From: Tenrec ecaudatus
Taxonomy: Eukaryota; Chordata; Mammalia; Afrosoricida; Tenrecidae
Assembly (NCBI RefSeq): GCF_050624435.1
Contig: NC_134530.1
Coordinates: 147,872,221 to 147,936,220, forward strand
DNA length: 64,000 bases
Reading direction: 5' to 3'
Position numbers and translations under genes: made by a program. This document shows, piece by piece, positions 11,196-22,600 of the stretch. Numbering within the stretch: the stretch's first letter is position 1; every line of letters begins with the position of its first letter. The notes under the pieces were generated by a model. It ran no database searches. It worked only from the letters and a program-made list of their open reading frames with translations, and was not told the origin of the DNA.

Positions 11196-11824
11196 GATCT
11201 AAGGTTTGGTTCTAGCTTTGAGCCATTTACTAGCTTCAGGACCTTTCCTTCTTATGGGAGGTGATGAAACTGTGGATCACACATCCCCCTTCCCCATCCT
11301 AACAGGAGTCAACTATGGAACACACAACAGAAGAGAGCCTCTGTGTGGATGTAATATCAGTAATTACGACAGGAAAATAATCCTTATCCCTACATTGTAT
11401 TTCCCTTGAATTTGTTTAATTAAAAATGCCCTTTACTGGTGGCACTCCTCGTTTTTATAGACCAGGAGAGGCACACAAAGCTTAGGTGGGTATATGGAAA
11501 GTGGCTGAGCCCAAAGCGAAGCCAAGCCTGCCAACTTTCTGGGCAGCGTCTGCCCTCATGCCTCCTCCACCTGCCACCAAGTGTCCTCACGGTTGGTTAA
11601 CTGCTCGGACTGCTCTCAGCTCCAGAGCTGGCTTTATATATGCACAAAGGGTGGGGAAGAGAAAAAAAAAATAAACCACTTACACAAATCCCAAGGTACA
11701 TAACTAGATGATTTAATTTACTATTAGCAGGGACCACATTGAAAACTGATCATGAAAACAAAGATAAAGGTTTATTTTCCTGAAGAAAACATTTGGGGGA
11801 AGAAACTTTTTTAAAAAAAAGATG

Positions 11825-11830
11825 TTTATT
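11825..11830 (-). terminator. Candidate SLC16A1 poly(A) signal AATAAA
   Basis: TTTATT on the plus strand reads AATAAA on the transcript strand, about 1.5 kb after the stop codon. A second AATAAA at 11776-11771 could serve instead. A T-rich tract follows the first signal on the transcript strand within about 15 nt. Confidence 0.4.
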
Positions 11831-12237
11831 TGGAAAACTCAGCCTCTTACACAGGTTTTTTATCTGTAGTTTTATTGTTAATGACAACGATAACAATAAC
11901 GATAATTTAAATTCTTAGGTTATCACTCACTGACTGTTGATCAATATCTTCCTGCCTCAATTGAAAAGAGGTTATGTTAAAAACATATTTACAGTTTGTC
12001 TTCTGGTTCGCCCTCCCACCTATCCCATGGAGCCTATTTCTCTGCTTTTCCCCTCAGAGAAGAGGCTCATGAAGTCATGAATGCGTCCAATCCATCCAAA
12101 CAGATGGATTTCCTTTAAGGCCTTCTCAGGGAAAGAGCTACTCACTGAGCACACTCAGCAACTTTAACCTGACTCCTATTGGCTTGCCTGGGAACAAAGT
12201 TTTCTGGCCCATTTAATTTTAGAACATCGGGGAACGA

Positions 12238-12283
12238 ACACACACACACACACACGCACACACACGCACACACACGCGCACTC
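12238..12283. repeat. CA microsatellite inside the SLC16A1 3' UTR
   Basis: A run of CA dinucleotides with scattered CG interruptions, then a CT-rich tail. Likely length-polymorphic. Confidence 0.85.
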
Positions 12284-13343
12284 CCTCCCTCTCTTTCAAT
12301 CATACAGCTTTAAATGAGAAGCGGCTATAATGGAACCACGATGAATCAAAGGGAAGAAAGTTCCAGGAAAGAAAAAAGTTTCAATAGTCTCACAGTTTAT
12401 AACTGAGGTTTTAGTAAAACCTAAGCTGAATTCAGCTGTTTGAAAAATCTGTCGACGATTAATTAGATGTGTTGCACTTACTAGGGACGCGTAAATACAG
12501 TTTTGTGGATTTTAATTCTAACTTTTACGGTGAGAAAAATAATACCAGGTGATTTCAAAAGGGGTAATGCTTTTTATAACCACTCAAATGTGTCTCTGAA
12601 CAGGGGAGCAGAGTAGTTTCATGAAAATAACCCCTAAGCACTTTTCTTCTAACAAGCGTCCTGAGCACAGGTACCAGAGGTGCCCATAACCAGGAAGAGG
12701 TGGCTAGAGCAGCAAGAGATTGCCAGTGTTTTATGCCTTAAATCCCCCAAACTCACACCCAGTAGGCACATGTGCAGGCAGTTATTGATGTTTCGGAAAT
12801 ATTTTAGTCGTCATTTTATGAAATCCCCAACTTTCAACCAGAATTTCTATCCACGAATCATCTAATGACAATGTATTACAAATTACTCATGAGGCTGGAT
12901 TCATTTAAAATTTTAGATTTGCCTCACACAAGTTAGTTATTTTTCCTTTAAGCGTGACACTTAAAATAGATAAATTTAGCAGAATGGCTTAAAAGTTAAG
13001 GCTCCCTAAAGAGTTCTAAATAAAGACTAAAACTTAAGGCACATATTATAATCTTCATGATGCTGTTAAAAAGCTAAAAAACAAAAGAAGACAAAACAAA
13101 GCAAACAAGAAATAACTACACTTCCTTCCCTCATTCTTTGCTGACCACTCCCTCCCCCAAGGACACGGCATTTTAAACTCAGTCTACTAAGGAGTGAAAC
13201 AAAATTCCATCAATGAACACATGGGACGGTTTCCACACAAATGTCTGCTGTCTGCATTGAGCACCACTGGTAGGGTACAGGCCAGTATATTTTCAGATCT
13301 CGTGGGCCACGCGCTGCTCCGATTACCCTGAGGTCTCACGGGC

Positions 13344-13648
13344 TCAGACTGGACTCTCCTCCTCTTTGGGGCTTCCTTCTGGTTCTGGGTCTGTCTGCTC
13401 TGGAGATTCTGCTGCATCAGGAACGTCTTTTGGCTTCTCGGTAACACCTGCATTGGCCTCCTCCTCCTCATTCTTCTCCTTCTCCTTCTCCTCCTCCTCC
13501 TTCTGCTTCTGCACTGCTTTCTGTTCTCTTGCCAGAAGTCGATAATTGATGCCCATGCCAATGAAGAGATAGACTCCCGCAAAAATCAGGACTATGCCAC
13601 AGGCCCAGTATGTGTACTTGTAGTCTCCATATATGTCATTGAGACGAC
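13344..13648 (-). CDS. SLC16A1: SLC16A1 exon 5: residues 410-510, helix 12, acidic tail and stop
   Basis: The acceptor TTGTAG precedes 13648; joining to exon 4 restores Gly410 followed by Arg-Leu-Asn-Asp. Helix 12 runs about 421-440 and the cytosolic tail starts near Arg446. Residues 459-473 are almost only Glu and Lys, encoded by a GAG/AAG purine-rich triplet tract (about 13455-13500). The last eight residues (Pro-Lys-Glu-Glu-Glu-Ser-Pro-Val) are those of human MCT1. The TGA stop is at 13346-13344. The tail is about 10 residues longer than in human. Confidence 0.95.
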
Positions 13649-16600
13649 CTACAAGATCCCAAAAGAAAGAACGTGAAAGTGAACGTGGGTAAAGTGAACA
13701 AGTACATACCCTTTCCCAAATGAAGCGTAAGGATCCACTCAGACGTCAATTTATCTTTAAGGAGCCGACTAACACATGAAAGGGACTGCAAAATACGGCC
13801 TGATCCTTTGTTTATAAGGGTGCACTGATTTAGAGCCGTGCAATTTACTTTCCAAAACTCAAAAATAATTAAATCATGGCCAATTTGGGTTGGGGAAGAC
13901 TTAGAGATCACCTAGAATCAACTCTCTCATTACACAATGGAGGAAAAAAAGTTTAGAGATTTCCAAAGTCAGACATTTTTATTGTTGTTTTTTCCCGGTT
14001 ACTTTTGTTCCTAGGGAAAAGCCTCTCAAGTGTGGAACTTGCCCTGTACTAAGAAGTATCCAGCACCAACCTACTGCTCCGAGTGCCTCGCCTGCACATA
14101 AGCCCCCACGCACAGAGGTAAAAACGGAAGAAAGGGTAAGTAACTTGCCCAAGGTCACAAAGTTAGTAAAGGCTTCAGACCTTGGAAAGCCTGCGGCTGG
14201 AGCCCTTGCCCTGAGCTGCAGCACAGTTCTCGACCGTCTCAAAGAGCACACTGTACTCTTTTCACTTGGAAGACCCACAATGCACATTTGCATGTCAAAC
14301 CCACTGCCACGTCCTATAGTGAAGAACTCCATCTAACCAGGTGTTTCTAGACTTTTTTTGGTGGGTGGGGTGGGGATGAAATCTTTGTTACAACAAAATG
14401 TTTTGGCATTTACTACTTCCATTAGCAAATGTATGAGTACAACCCTAGCCTGGAGACACTGAAGGTTAGGCACTGGCAACTACCAGAGCCCAACAGCCAC
14501 TCCTTAGCTGAAAGATAAAGCCATCTGCTCCCAGTACAGATTTACAGTCTTGGAAACCTGCGGGAACAGTGTCTACCTGTCCTGCGGGGTTGCTATGACT
14601 CAGTCATTCAACAGCTATGGGTTCAGTTTTATGTCTATAAGGAACATAACTAGCTCACACTGACTCCAGTGTTTTCTAATTCAGGACTTTATTTTCACTC
14701 AGTAACATTTACTTAGCCCTTAGCAAATTCTAAGGAGCACTGGTGGTGGGTCTCTGAGTTGGAATCGACACTGCGGTGATAGATCGATCCTATGCTGGTC
14801 TGCTATGCTCTACAGGAGATCACAACCACAGTGCAATGGAACCAAATACACAGTTGTGATTAGCACCACATGTAGGGTCGAAAAAACCCCAGATGGGGGG
14901 GAGGGGACCAGGAAGAGGGATCAGCAAGGCTTCCCTTAAAGTACCAGCCAAGCTGAGATTTGAAATCAAACTGTAGAAGCAGGCGGGGCCACATTAGGGA
15001 GTTTGGTCTTTGTCCTAGTTAGGAGGTCACCTAGGAGCCTGCCAAGAGCGATGGCAGCTCAGGACGAGGCGGCCGCTGTGACAGAGTAAAGTTGACATGG
15101 TAGAGAGATCTAAGAGGCAAAGACTGACAGGCCTCAGCTACTCACTGAAGGCAAGAAGGCAGGCAGAGGCAGTATCCAAAGGCAGTAATGGGTCTTCTTT
15201 CTTTCGTGTGTCCTAACTCAAGCCCCAAATCAAAATGCCCAAAGAGCGAGTCATGTCCCCAAGGAGGACCTGATTCTTCCCTGCCCTGCCCCCACTGTAT
15301 GTGGCCTACGAAGCTATTAACTTAAAATGTGAAGTACATAGTAGCCTAAGGGACCTGTCCCAGAATTTTTTTTACGCATCCCTGTTGTGAGCTTGGACAA
15401 AATCACTTCGCCTTTACAAAACTCTTCAATAAAGCGAGGATGGTAGAAAACAGCCCTATTTGTTAAATTTGTGAGAGATGATAGGACTTATAAATAGCTA
15501 GGACAATCTTAAGGAGCCTAGACAAGCCCTGGAAAGTATTGTCACTAAACAAAAGGTTAGTGGTTTGAACTCATTCACCTGGCTTGTACCAGGGCAAAGA
15601 CCTAGCAATGTCCTCCTCACAAAGGTGGTCGCTGTGTGCCTTCACATGTATTCTGCTAGACGGAGGACTGCCCCATAGGGTTTCCAAAGTTGTAATCTGT
15701 AAGGAAGCAGACCATCAGGGGTTTTCCTGATTGAGCTACTGGTGGGTTTGAACTACCAAGTTTGCCGTTGGAAGTGGAGCACTTTAACCATTGTGCTACC
15801 AGCCAAGAAAATCCTATGGTGCTGTCACAGGAGCTGCTAGGAACAGCACAACAGGAATTTCACAAAGTAGCTATTGTTATCATTTTAACTATTCTGCTGG
15901 GATTAACCCCACCATTAAAATGAAATCACCACTACCCGCGCTTTACAGACACACTACTCTACAAGCATATTAACTTTAGAAAAAAATTAGTAATGAAAGC
16001 CCATTTTGTAATAATTTATAATATTTCATTCTTCAATCACCTGAGGGTTTAATTTGTGTAGGTAAGCGGTGCCAAACACTGTGCCAGGACTGAGGGTACA
16101 GACAGGTGAGACTTGCCCTCAGTCATCAAATAATTTACTATTGTCTGCGCTCTAGCACCTTTCCGATCTTGTACACCTGTTACACAAACAAGCAGAGAAC
16201 TACAGAGGCAGGGGACATACTGTACCTAAGAGTGGTGGTCCAAGGAGGACAGGGCAGCATTCCACAATGGTCACCAGTCCCACAGCACTGGAGAATCTCT
16301 GCGGTCCAATGAGGTCCATCAGTGTTTCAAACAAGACTGAGCTAAGCCAACCAAATGCAAATCCAAAGATGCCTGCATAGACACAGAAAGCTACGTAGCT
16401 GTTGGCTAGAGGCGCTAGCAAGTGGCATACTCCGTTTAAAACAATGGAGGCTGCAAAGAAATACTGCACACGAGGTCTTACCCACTTTGTGTTGGCTAAG
16501 AGTCCCATGGAAGGTCTGGCCACCATGTCAACGAAGGCCAGGATGGAGAGAAGGAAGGCAGACTTCTCACTAGAGAAATGCTTACTCTTGCCATAATTAC

Positions 16601-19600
16601 TAAGAAAGACCAAAGGTGCAAACAGTCCAAAAAACATAAACATGTTGCCAGAGAGGTACAGCAGAAAGCCCCTGTGGGTAAAAAGGGACAGGTCCAGGAA
16701 TTGGTTAAAGGTTTGGAAGAATGACTGTTTTTCCTCTTTGGGGTTTCCGCCAATCAGATCTGTATGTGCATCACTTGTACTTTTCTTTTCATCAGATTTC
16801 CCAGCTTCCTGAAGGGATACTTTATACCGATCTTTCCTATCGTTGGTCGGCCTGGGCCCTATTGGTCGCATCAGGGATCCGGCAACACAGCAGTTTAGTA
16901 GGAAGCCCCCAAGGATTAGGAAACTTCCTCTCCATCCAAAGATACCAAAGAAAGCCTGGTTGATAGGGGCCAAGGTAGAGAGGAACACAGGGCTGCCTGC
17001 CATGGCCAGTCCATTGGCCAATGGTCGTTTCTTGTAGAAATACTTGCCAATCATGGTCAGAGCTGGATTCAAGTTGAAGGCAAGTCCAAGGCCTGGGGGC
17101 AAGGGGAAAGAAAAAAAAACATAAAAGGTTATAAATAGCAGAAATTTATTTGGAATTACTTAGAGAAAGAAGCTAAAATATGAAATAAATAAAGGAAAAG
17201 GAGACAAAAGTTGTCCTTATTAGGCAGGCCCACACAATACAGTGATTTGACATGTCAGCCCATGGCCACACTGGAGGGGTTCACTGAGTGTGCAGGCTGA
17301 CTTCCTGGGGCCACCGCACACTATGTACAACAGGCCCACGGCGTAGCTATGGGGCAGATGGCAGAATCCATGTAAAGCCCTTGACGGCAGTGCCCGGGTG
17401 CTGAGCTGTGGAGAACACCCAGTAAATATTACTTTTCGCGTATTACTGTTTATGCTACTTAAAGGTGAATTATCTGCCAAACCTAGTAAAGCCATCAGAG
17501 GAGCTAGTATAGCCAGCAGAAGATCACTGAGCAGACAGCTATAATTAGAGACAAAACAGGTTTATAACAGAAAAACGCAATTTATATGTCTAAAATTATG
17601 ACACTTTCCCAAGGGGCTTAAGAATTAAAATTAAAATATACATAGATTTTTATATATAATGAAATACAACCTTGTCAAGCTGTCAATCCTCTGAAATGAC
17701 TGTACTAACTTAATGTGATTCCAATATAAGCATTAGGAATGTATTTTGGGATATGAGGTAGAAAGAATCCAAAATATATTTAGAGAAAAATTCATATTGT
17801 GGGGTAAAGCATTACCTGACCCTAGGAAATGATTGCTGAAAACGACCTCTAAACCTTTGGAAATTTCTAGTAACGGGAATGTCTTTGATGTCAGTGATGT
17901 TGGGGTGGGGGCTGGCCACACAGAAAGATCCACCACATTATATCAGTCTGAACTCAGGGTGTGGGGGTAGGGTAGGGACTGGAGATTACATGAGCAATGG
18001 CTGCATCAGATACACCTACATAGTAAAATCCCAACAAAAGTTCTGGGGACCCTCCTAAACTTCACCCTTATGCTTATCTTCTTTATGGTGGTCCTGGTTT
18101 TGTAACCTCTCAATGGTAGCAAAAAATAACAAAATAAAACTAATTTTAAATATAGTGCTTTCAGTAAAAGGAAATAGAGGAAAGAACTAGGAGGCAAAGG
18201 ACATTTATAGAAGTCTAAATACAGGCATGTACATATGTAAATACATGTATATATAACGACAGGGAAATAGATCTATGCACATATATTTATAATATTAAGT
18301 ATTATGGTAGCAGATGGACATTGGGCCCCCTACTCAGGTACTCCCTCAATATAAGAACACTTTGTTCTAATAACCTGGCATTCTGTGATGTTCACCTTCC
18401 CGACATGATCGCTGAAGACAAAATGGGTGCTTAAGCAAATGTGAAGAAGGCTGATGGTGCCCAGCTATCAAAAGATACAGCGTCTGGGGTCTAAAAGGTT
18501 GGAAGATAAATAAGTGGCCAGCTAGCTGAGAAGCAACAAAGACCACATGGAAGAAGCACACCAGCCTGTGTTATCATGAGATGTCGATGGGATCAGGTAT
18601 CAGGCATCAAAGATCCAGAACAAAAAATCGTATCAATGTGAAAGAGGGGGGAGTATAGAGTGGAGACCCAAAGCCTAACTGTAGACAACTGAACATCCTC
18701 TTACAGAAGGGTCACAAGGAAGAGATGAGCCAGTCAGGGTGCAGTAGCACCAATGAAACATACAACTTTCCTCTAGTTCTTTAATGCTCCCCACAACCCC
18801 CTTACCACGATCCCAATTCAACCTTACACATCTGGCTAGACCACTGCATGTACATGAGTACAGATAAAAGCTGGAAACACAGGGAACCCAGGACAGATAA
18901 ACCCCTCAGGACCAATCACGAGAGTAGCGATACCAGGAGGGTAAGGGGAAGGTGGGGTGAAAGACAACAGAAAAGTGGGTGAAGGGAGATAGCAGTCGGT
19001 GTAAGACATGAAAAAAAAAAAAGAAAGAATCATCAAGAGTTCTTGAGGGAGGGAGGGGGGAATGAGGGCTCAAGTAGCAAGAAAATGTTTCGAAAATGAT
19101 GATGCAACAAATGTACAAATGTGCCTGACACAATGGATAGCTGGATTGTGAAATAAGCTATATGAGCTCCCAATAAAATGACTTTTTAAAAAGGAATAAA
19201 AGCAATCATCTATGTTAAAAAGAAAAGTATAGTGCTTTCCTCAGTTCTATGAAACATCCTAGCAAATGACTGAGTCTAAATGGATCACGGGGGCTGTGGT
19301 ACTCCTGAGCTTCTCTGGGGATGCTGTAGTCGGTAGTTCAGACGTGGAGGTATCCTGGAACCCCAGGACTTAGAACTGAGCGCTGAAGCCAGCCCGGCGT
19401 GTACTTGGTAGTCTGGAGGACAGTGGCCTTTAGCCTGTGAACTATGAACGCGCTCTGGTGGTTCGGGTAGGAAGAAGTGCAGTCAATGACAGGGAAGAAC
19501 ATAATTGGGTTGACGACAGGAGGCATGGGAATCGCCAGGAACATGTTTTGATGGTTCAGGGGGAGGAGTGGAGCCATCCCTAACAGATACTTTAACAAAT

Positions 19601-22600
19601 TTATGAAAGCTATCATCAGTGTGACCCTGTTTCAGGAAAAGGTAAACACTGATCAATGAAAGTGTAAAGTCCAGAAACAGACTCCAAATAGACACAAACA
19701 ATGAATGTAAGACAAAAGTAACACTTTAAATGGAGTGGAGAAAGAAGAGATTAATCACTAAGTAGTGTTCGGAAGAGTACATGCTCCTGTAACTTCCTAG
19801 ACTCTCTCCCTGACACTCCATCTCTCCTTGCCATCCGCTGTCTTGCCCGTCCATCTGTGTTGATACAGCCACTGCGAGACTCAAACCGACAAATCAGAGC
19901 ATGTTACTGGTTTCTGACCTGCTGACCAATTCATGGCTTCTATCCACAGGTTTTATCTGGGATCACCTCCTTCCCTGACCTCCTGCCACACCTTCCTCAC
20001 ATGTGCTAATAATTAATAAGCTTGCTACTGACCTAGAGCCTATGTTCCTCTAAACCAGTGCTTTCCAACATGGACGATATCCCCTCCCAAAGGGCTGCAA
20101 AAGCATTTGCTTTCACATCACCCTGGGCTATGTGCTATAGTACGAAGCTTTTTAATGGCCGGGGGTGCTGAGCAATTTTTTTAATTGAAAAAAGGGCAGT
20201 TGATAAAATAAGTTTGGGAATTTATGCACTACATTTTCATAGAGCTGATTCCTTGTTGTCATTTATATTTCTATTTAAAGCCATCTCGTTACTTTTGATG
20301 ACTACCAATGTATCACACACTTCACTCTAAGGTATGGTATATACTATCTAGCACTACTGGATACTGCCTTATTTATTCATTTATTTACACGGAAGGGAGT
20401 TGTTGCCTGAATTAGCTGTCTAGTCCCACATCACCTACAATGGTGCCCTGGCATATATATATTATATATAGCATACTTGATGAGCGGGTCAATTTAAAAG
20501 TAGGAAAAAATAAATTCATTTCTTCTGTTTTTATCACATTTTCTCACCATTCAAATTGTCAAATGAAAAGCAAGTTAAAGGAAGAAGTGCGCAATTATAT
20601 TCATAATCTCTGGGTGCAGAACAACTTCTTAAGATTAATATCCAAGTTTAAGGGCTGCGAAATCCTAAAATCTTCAGTACAATTAGGGAGAATAAGTAGA
20701 AAAAGGTTCCACACACATTAACAGTTCCCCCTTTGCAAACATATCCTAATACCCATGTTCACAAAGGGCTATCAACCAAGAACTATTTATTAATAGAAAA
20801 AGTTAGAAACAAACAACAACCTAAATATCTAACAATTGATTAAAGATTAAATAAAAGTATAGTATATACATACATCCCATGGAATAATATACAGGTATGT
20901 AAGAGTACTACAAAAAGTTTGTGGGAAAATTTCATTATCTTCTGATCCCACTTTTCCATGATTTTTTTTTCCCATGATTTTTTCAAAGCCTCCTCAAAGT
21001 CATATCCTACTCTCCTGCCCAGTGAAGGGAGTTGCCCTATGGGCTCATTCTGAATGAGATGTGTTTAAGCACGCCCTTGCCATCAGGCAAGTTGCAGATA
21101 CGTCCTCTCAGAAGGAACACTTACTTGGTCTTAGTCTCCCCTTAGGGTACCTTACAAAAGGATACTTCTGAAAGTAGTGTTGCACAAAGATCAGTTAGCA
21201 CAGAAGGCTGACCTTTCTATTCGTTTGTTCAGCAAGACTGCAGCTAGCAAGACAGATTTCATGGAACAAACAGTAACTGGGATGAATTTTGGATTTATTA
21301 ATATAATCCAGTGAGCAAAGTCCAATAAAAAACCGTGACTTCTGAGGGGGATCAGCTGGGCCGGTTCAATCAAGGGGGATAGGGTGTGTGTGAGTGGCAC
21401 GGTATCAGTGCTAAAGATTACAAACAGAAACAACAAACTCACTGCAGTCGAGTGGATGCTGACTCACAGCAACGCTACAGAATGGGGCCGAAGACTGGCA
21501 CTCTTCTACAAGAGCAGAAAGCTCCATCTTTCTCCCTCACAAAAGGTCATAGTGACTTTTCTCCCCCCATCCCTCTTAAGGTCTTCTTGAAGAACACAGG
21601 ATGATTATAGGAGTTTATTAGGAGGACGTTGTAAGAAAATTGAAAACAGCATTGTTGACAAACAGGTCAGCAAAGTTGTGTTGAGCGTTTTCTATCGTGG
21701 CAATGCATGCCTGGAAGTTCTTTGCCCCTTTATTATCATTTTTTAAGCCACTTAACACACTTATTTCCGTATATCCATTACATCAAGTGGACATGTACAA
21801 CTGTTGGCATTAACAATTTCTAAACATTATCTTTCTTCTTGAACCCTTTGATATCAGCTCCTCTTCTCCCCCACTCTGTTCCCCACCCCCGCCAGCCCCG
21901 TGGACCTTTAATATATTATGTATTTTTATTATTATTTATACTTCTCTTACACCGCCCATTCTATCACTTCACCAACTATCCTGGTACTTGTCCCCTTCCA
22001 GGGGGTGTTATGCTGCTGTCATTGCTACCTGTTTCTCCTTGTCCCCCTACTCTCCTGGAATTGTTACTTCCTTTACTTAAATTCTGAGGGCGTTTGTCCT
22101 TCCGGAGCGCCATATATTGAAAACTCTCGTCTGTGCCACAGTATGTACCCTAGCCTAGTAGGATTGTGAGGTAGGACTGAGGTCATAAGAGTAGGGGGGG
22201 GGGGGGGGGAAGGAAGAAGTAAATAACCAGAGGAGTGCTGTGTGTTTCGTGCTAAACTGGATGTTTGACTTCCTTCATATTAGGTGAAAGAAATAGTTAT
22301 CAAACATGGAATTTGACCCCCTTCTGTTCTAAAAAAAGTTCATATGTTCATACGTATATATATATATATATACACACATATATGAAGACATTAATATAAT
22401 TTTATGGATTGTAAGGTTATGAGCAGCCTTTATTCATTACACAGGCCAGTGGTTCGTTATAGCATTTGGCTGCATTCAAAGAGCTGTCAAGTGTCCTCTA
22501 CCTCTCAGGAACTGAGCTAGGCCTCCTAACAGGTATGATTCCCGCTCCGTTTAAGGCTGTCTTCCCCTCCAACAGACGTCTACTTCCTCTTGGAGGACGA

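Larger units (their letters stand above)
11805..13343 (-). other. SLC16A1: SLC16A1 3' UTR (end inferred)
   Basis: Sequence after the TGA stop. It is AT-rich, largely free of recognisable transposons, and holds a CA microsatellite near 12240. Two minus-strand AATAAA signals lie at 11830-11825 and 11776-11771; cleavage after the first would give a UTR of about 1.5 kb, shorter than but comparable to what I recall for human. No splice or cDNA evidence is available, so the end is approximate. Confidence 0.55.
13649..16225 (-). other. SLC16A1: SLC16A1 intron 4
   Basis: 2,577 bp with donor GTACAG and acceptor TTGTAG. Holds two MIRs (14060-14250, 15385-15512) and AfroSINE fragments; the rest shows no structure I recognise. 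Confidence 0.9.

Noticed and set aside
13187..13582. 131-codon minus frame rich in Arg over exon 5
   Set aside because: Wrong-frame reading of the GAG/AAG tract; the true frame is the one continuing MCT1 to the TGA at 13344.
16200..16225. Open frame continuing past exon 4
   Set aside because: Follows the GTACAG donor; MCT1 homology stops exactly at 16226 and continues in exon 5.
20040..20250. Possible old hAT (MER-type) element starting 'cagtgctttccaac'
   Set aside because: Only one end is suggestive; no inverted partner or duplication could be fixed. It is not SPIN.
20910..20995. Mariner-like palindromes sharing 'aaaaagtttgtggg' (also 24666-24740, 53342-53420)
   Set aside because: Probably a short mariner-derived MITE, but ends are too eroded to set boundaries, so not listed as separate features.
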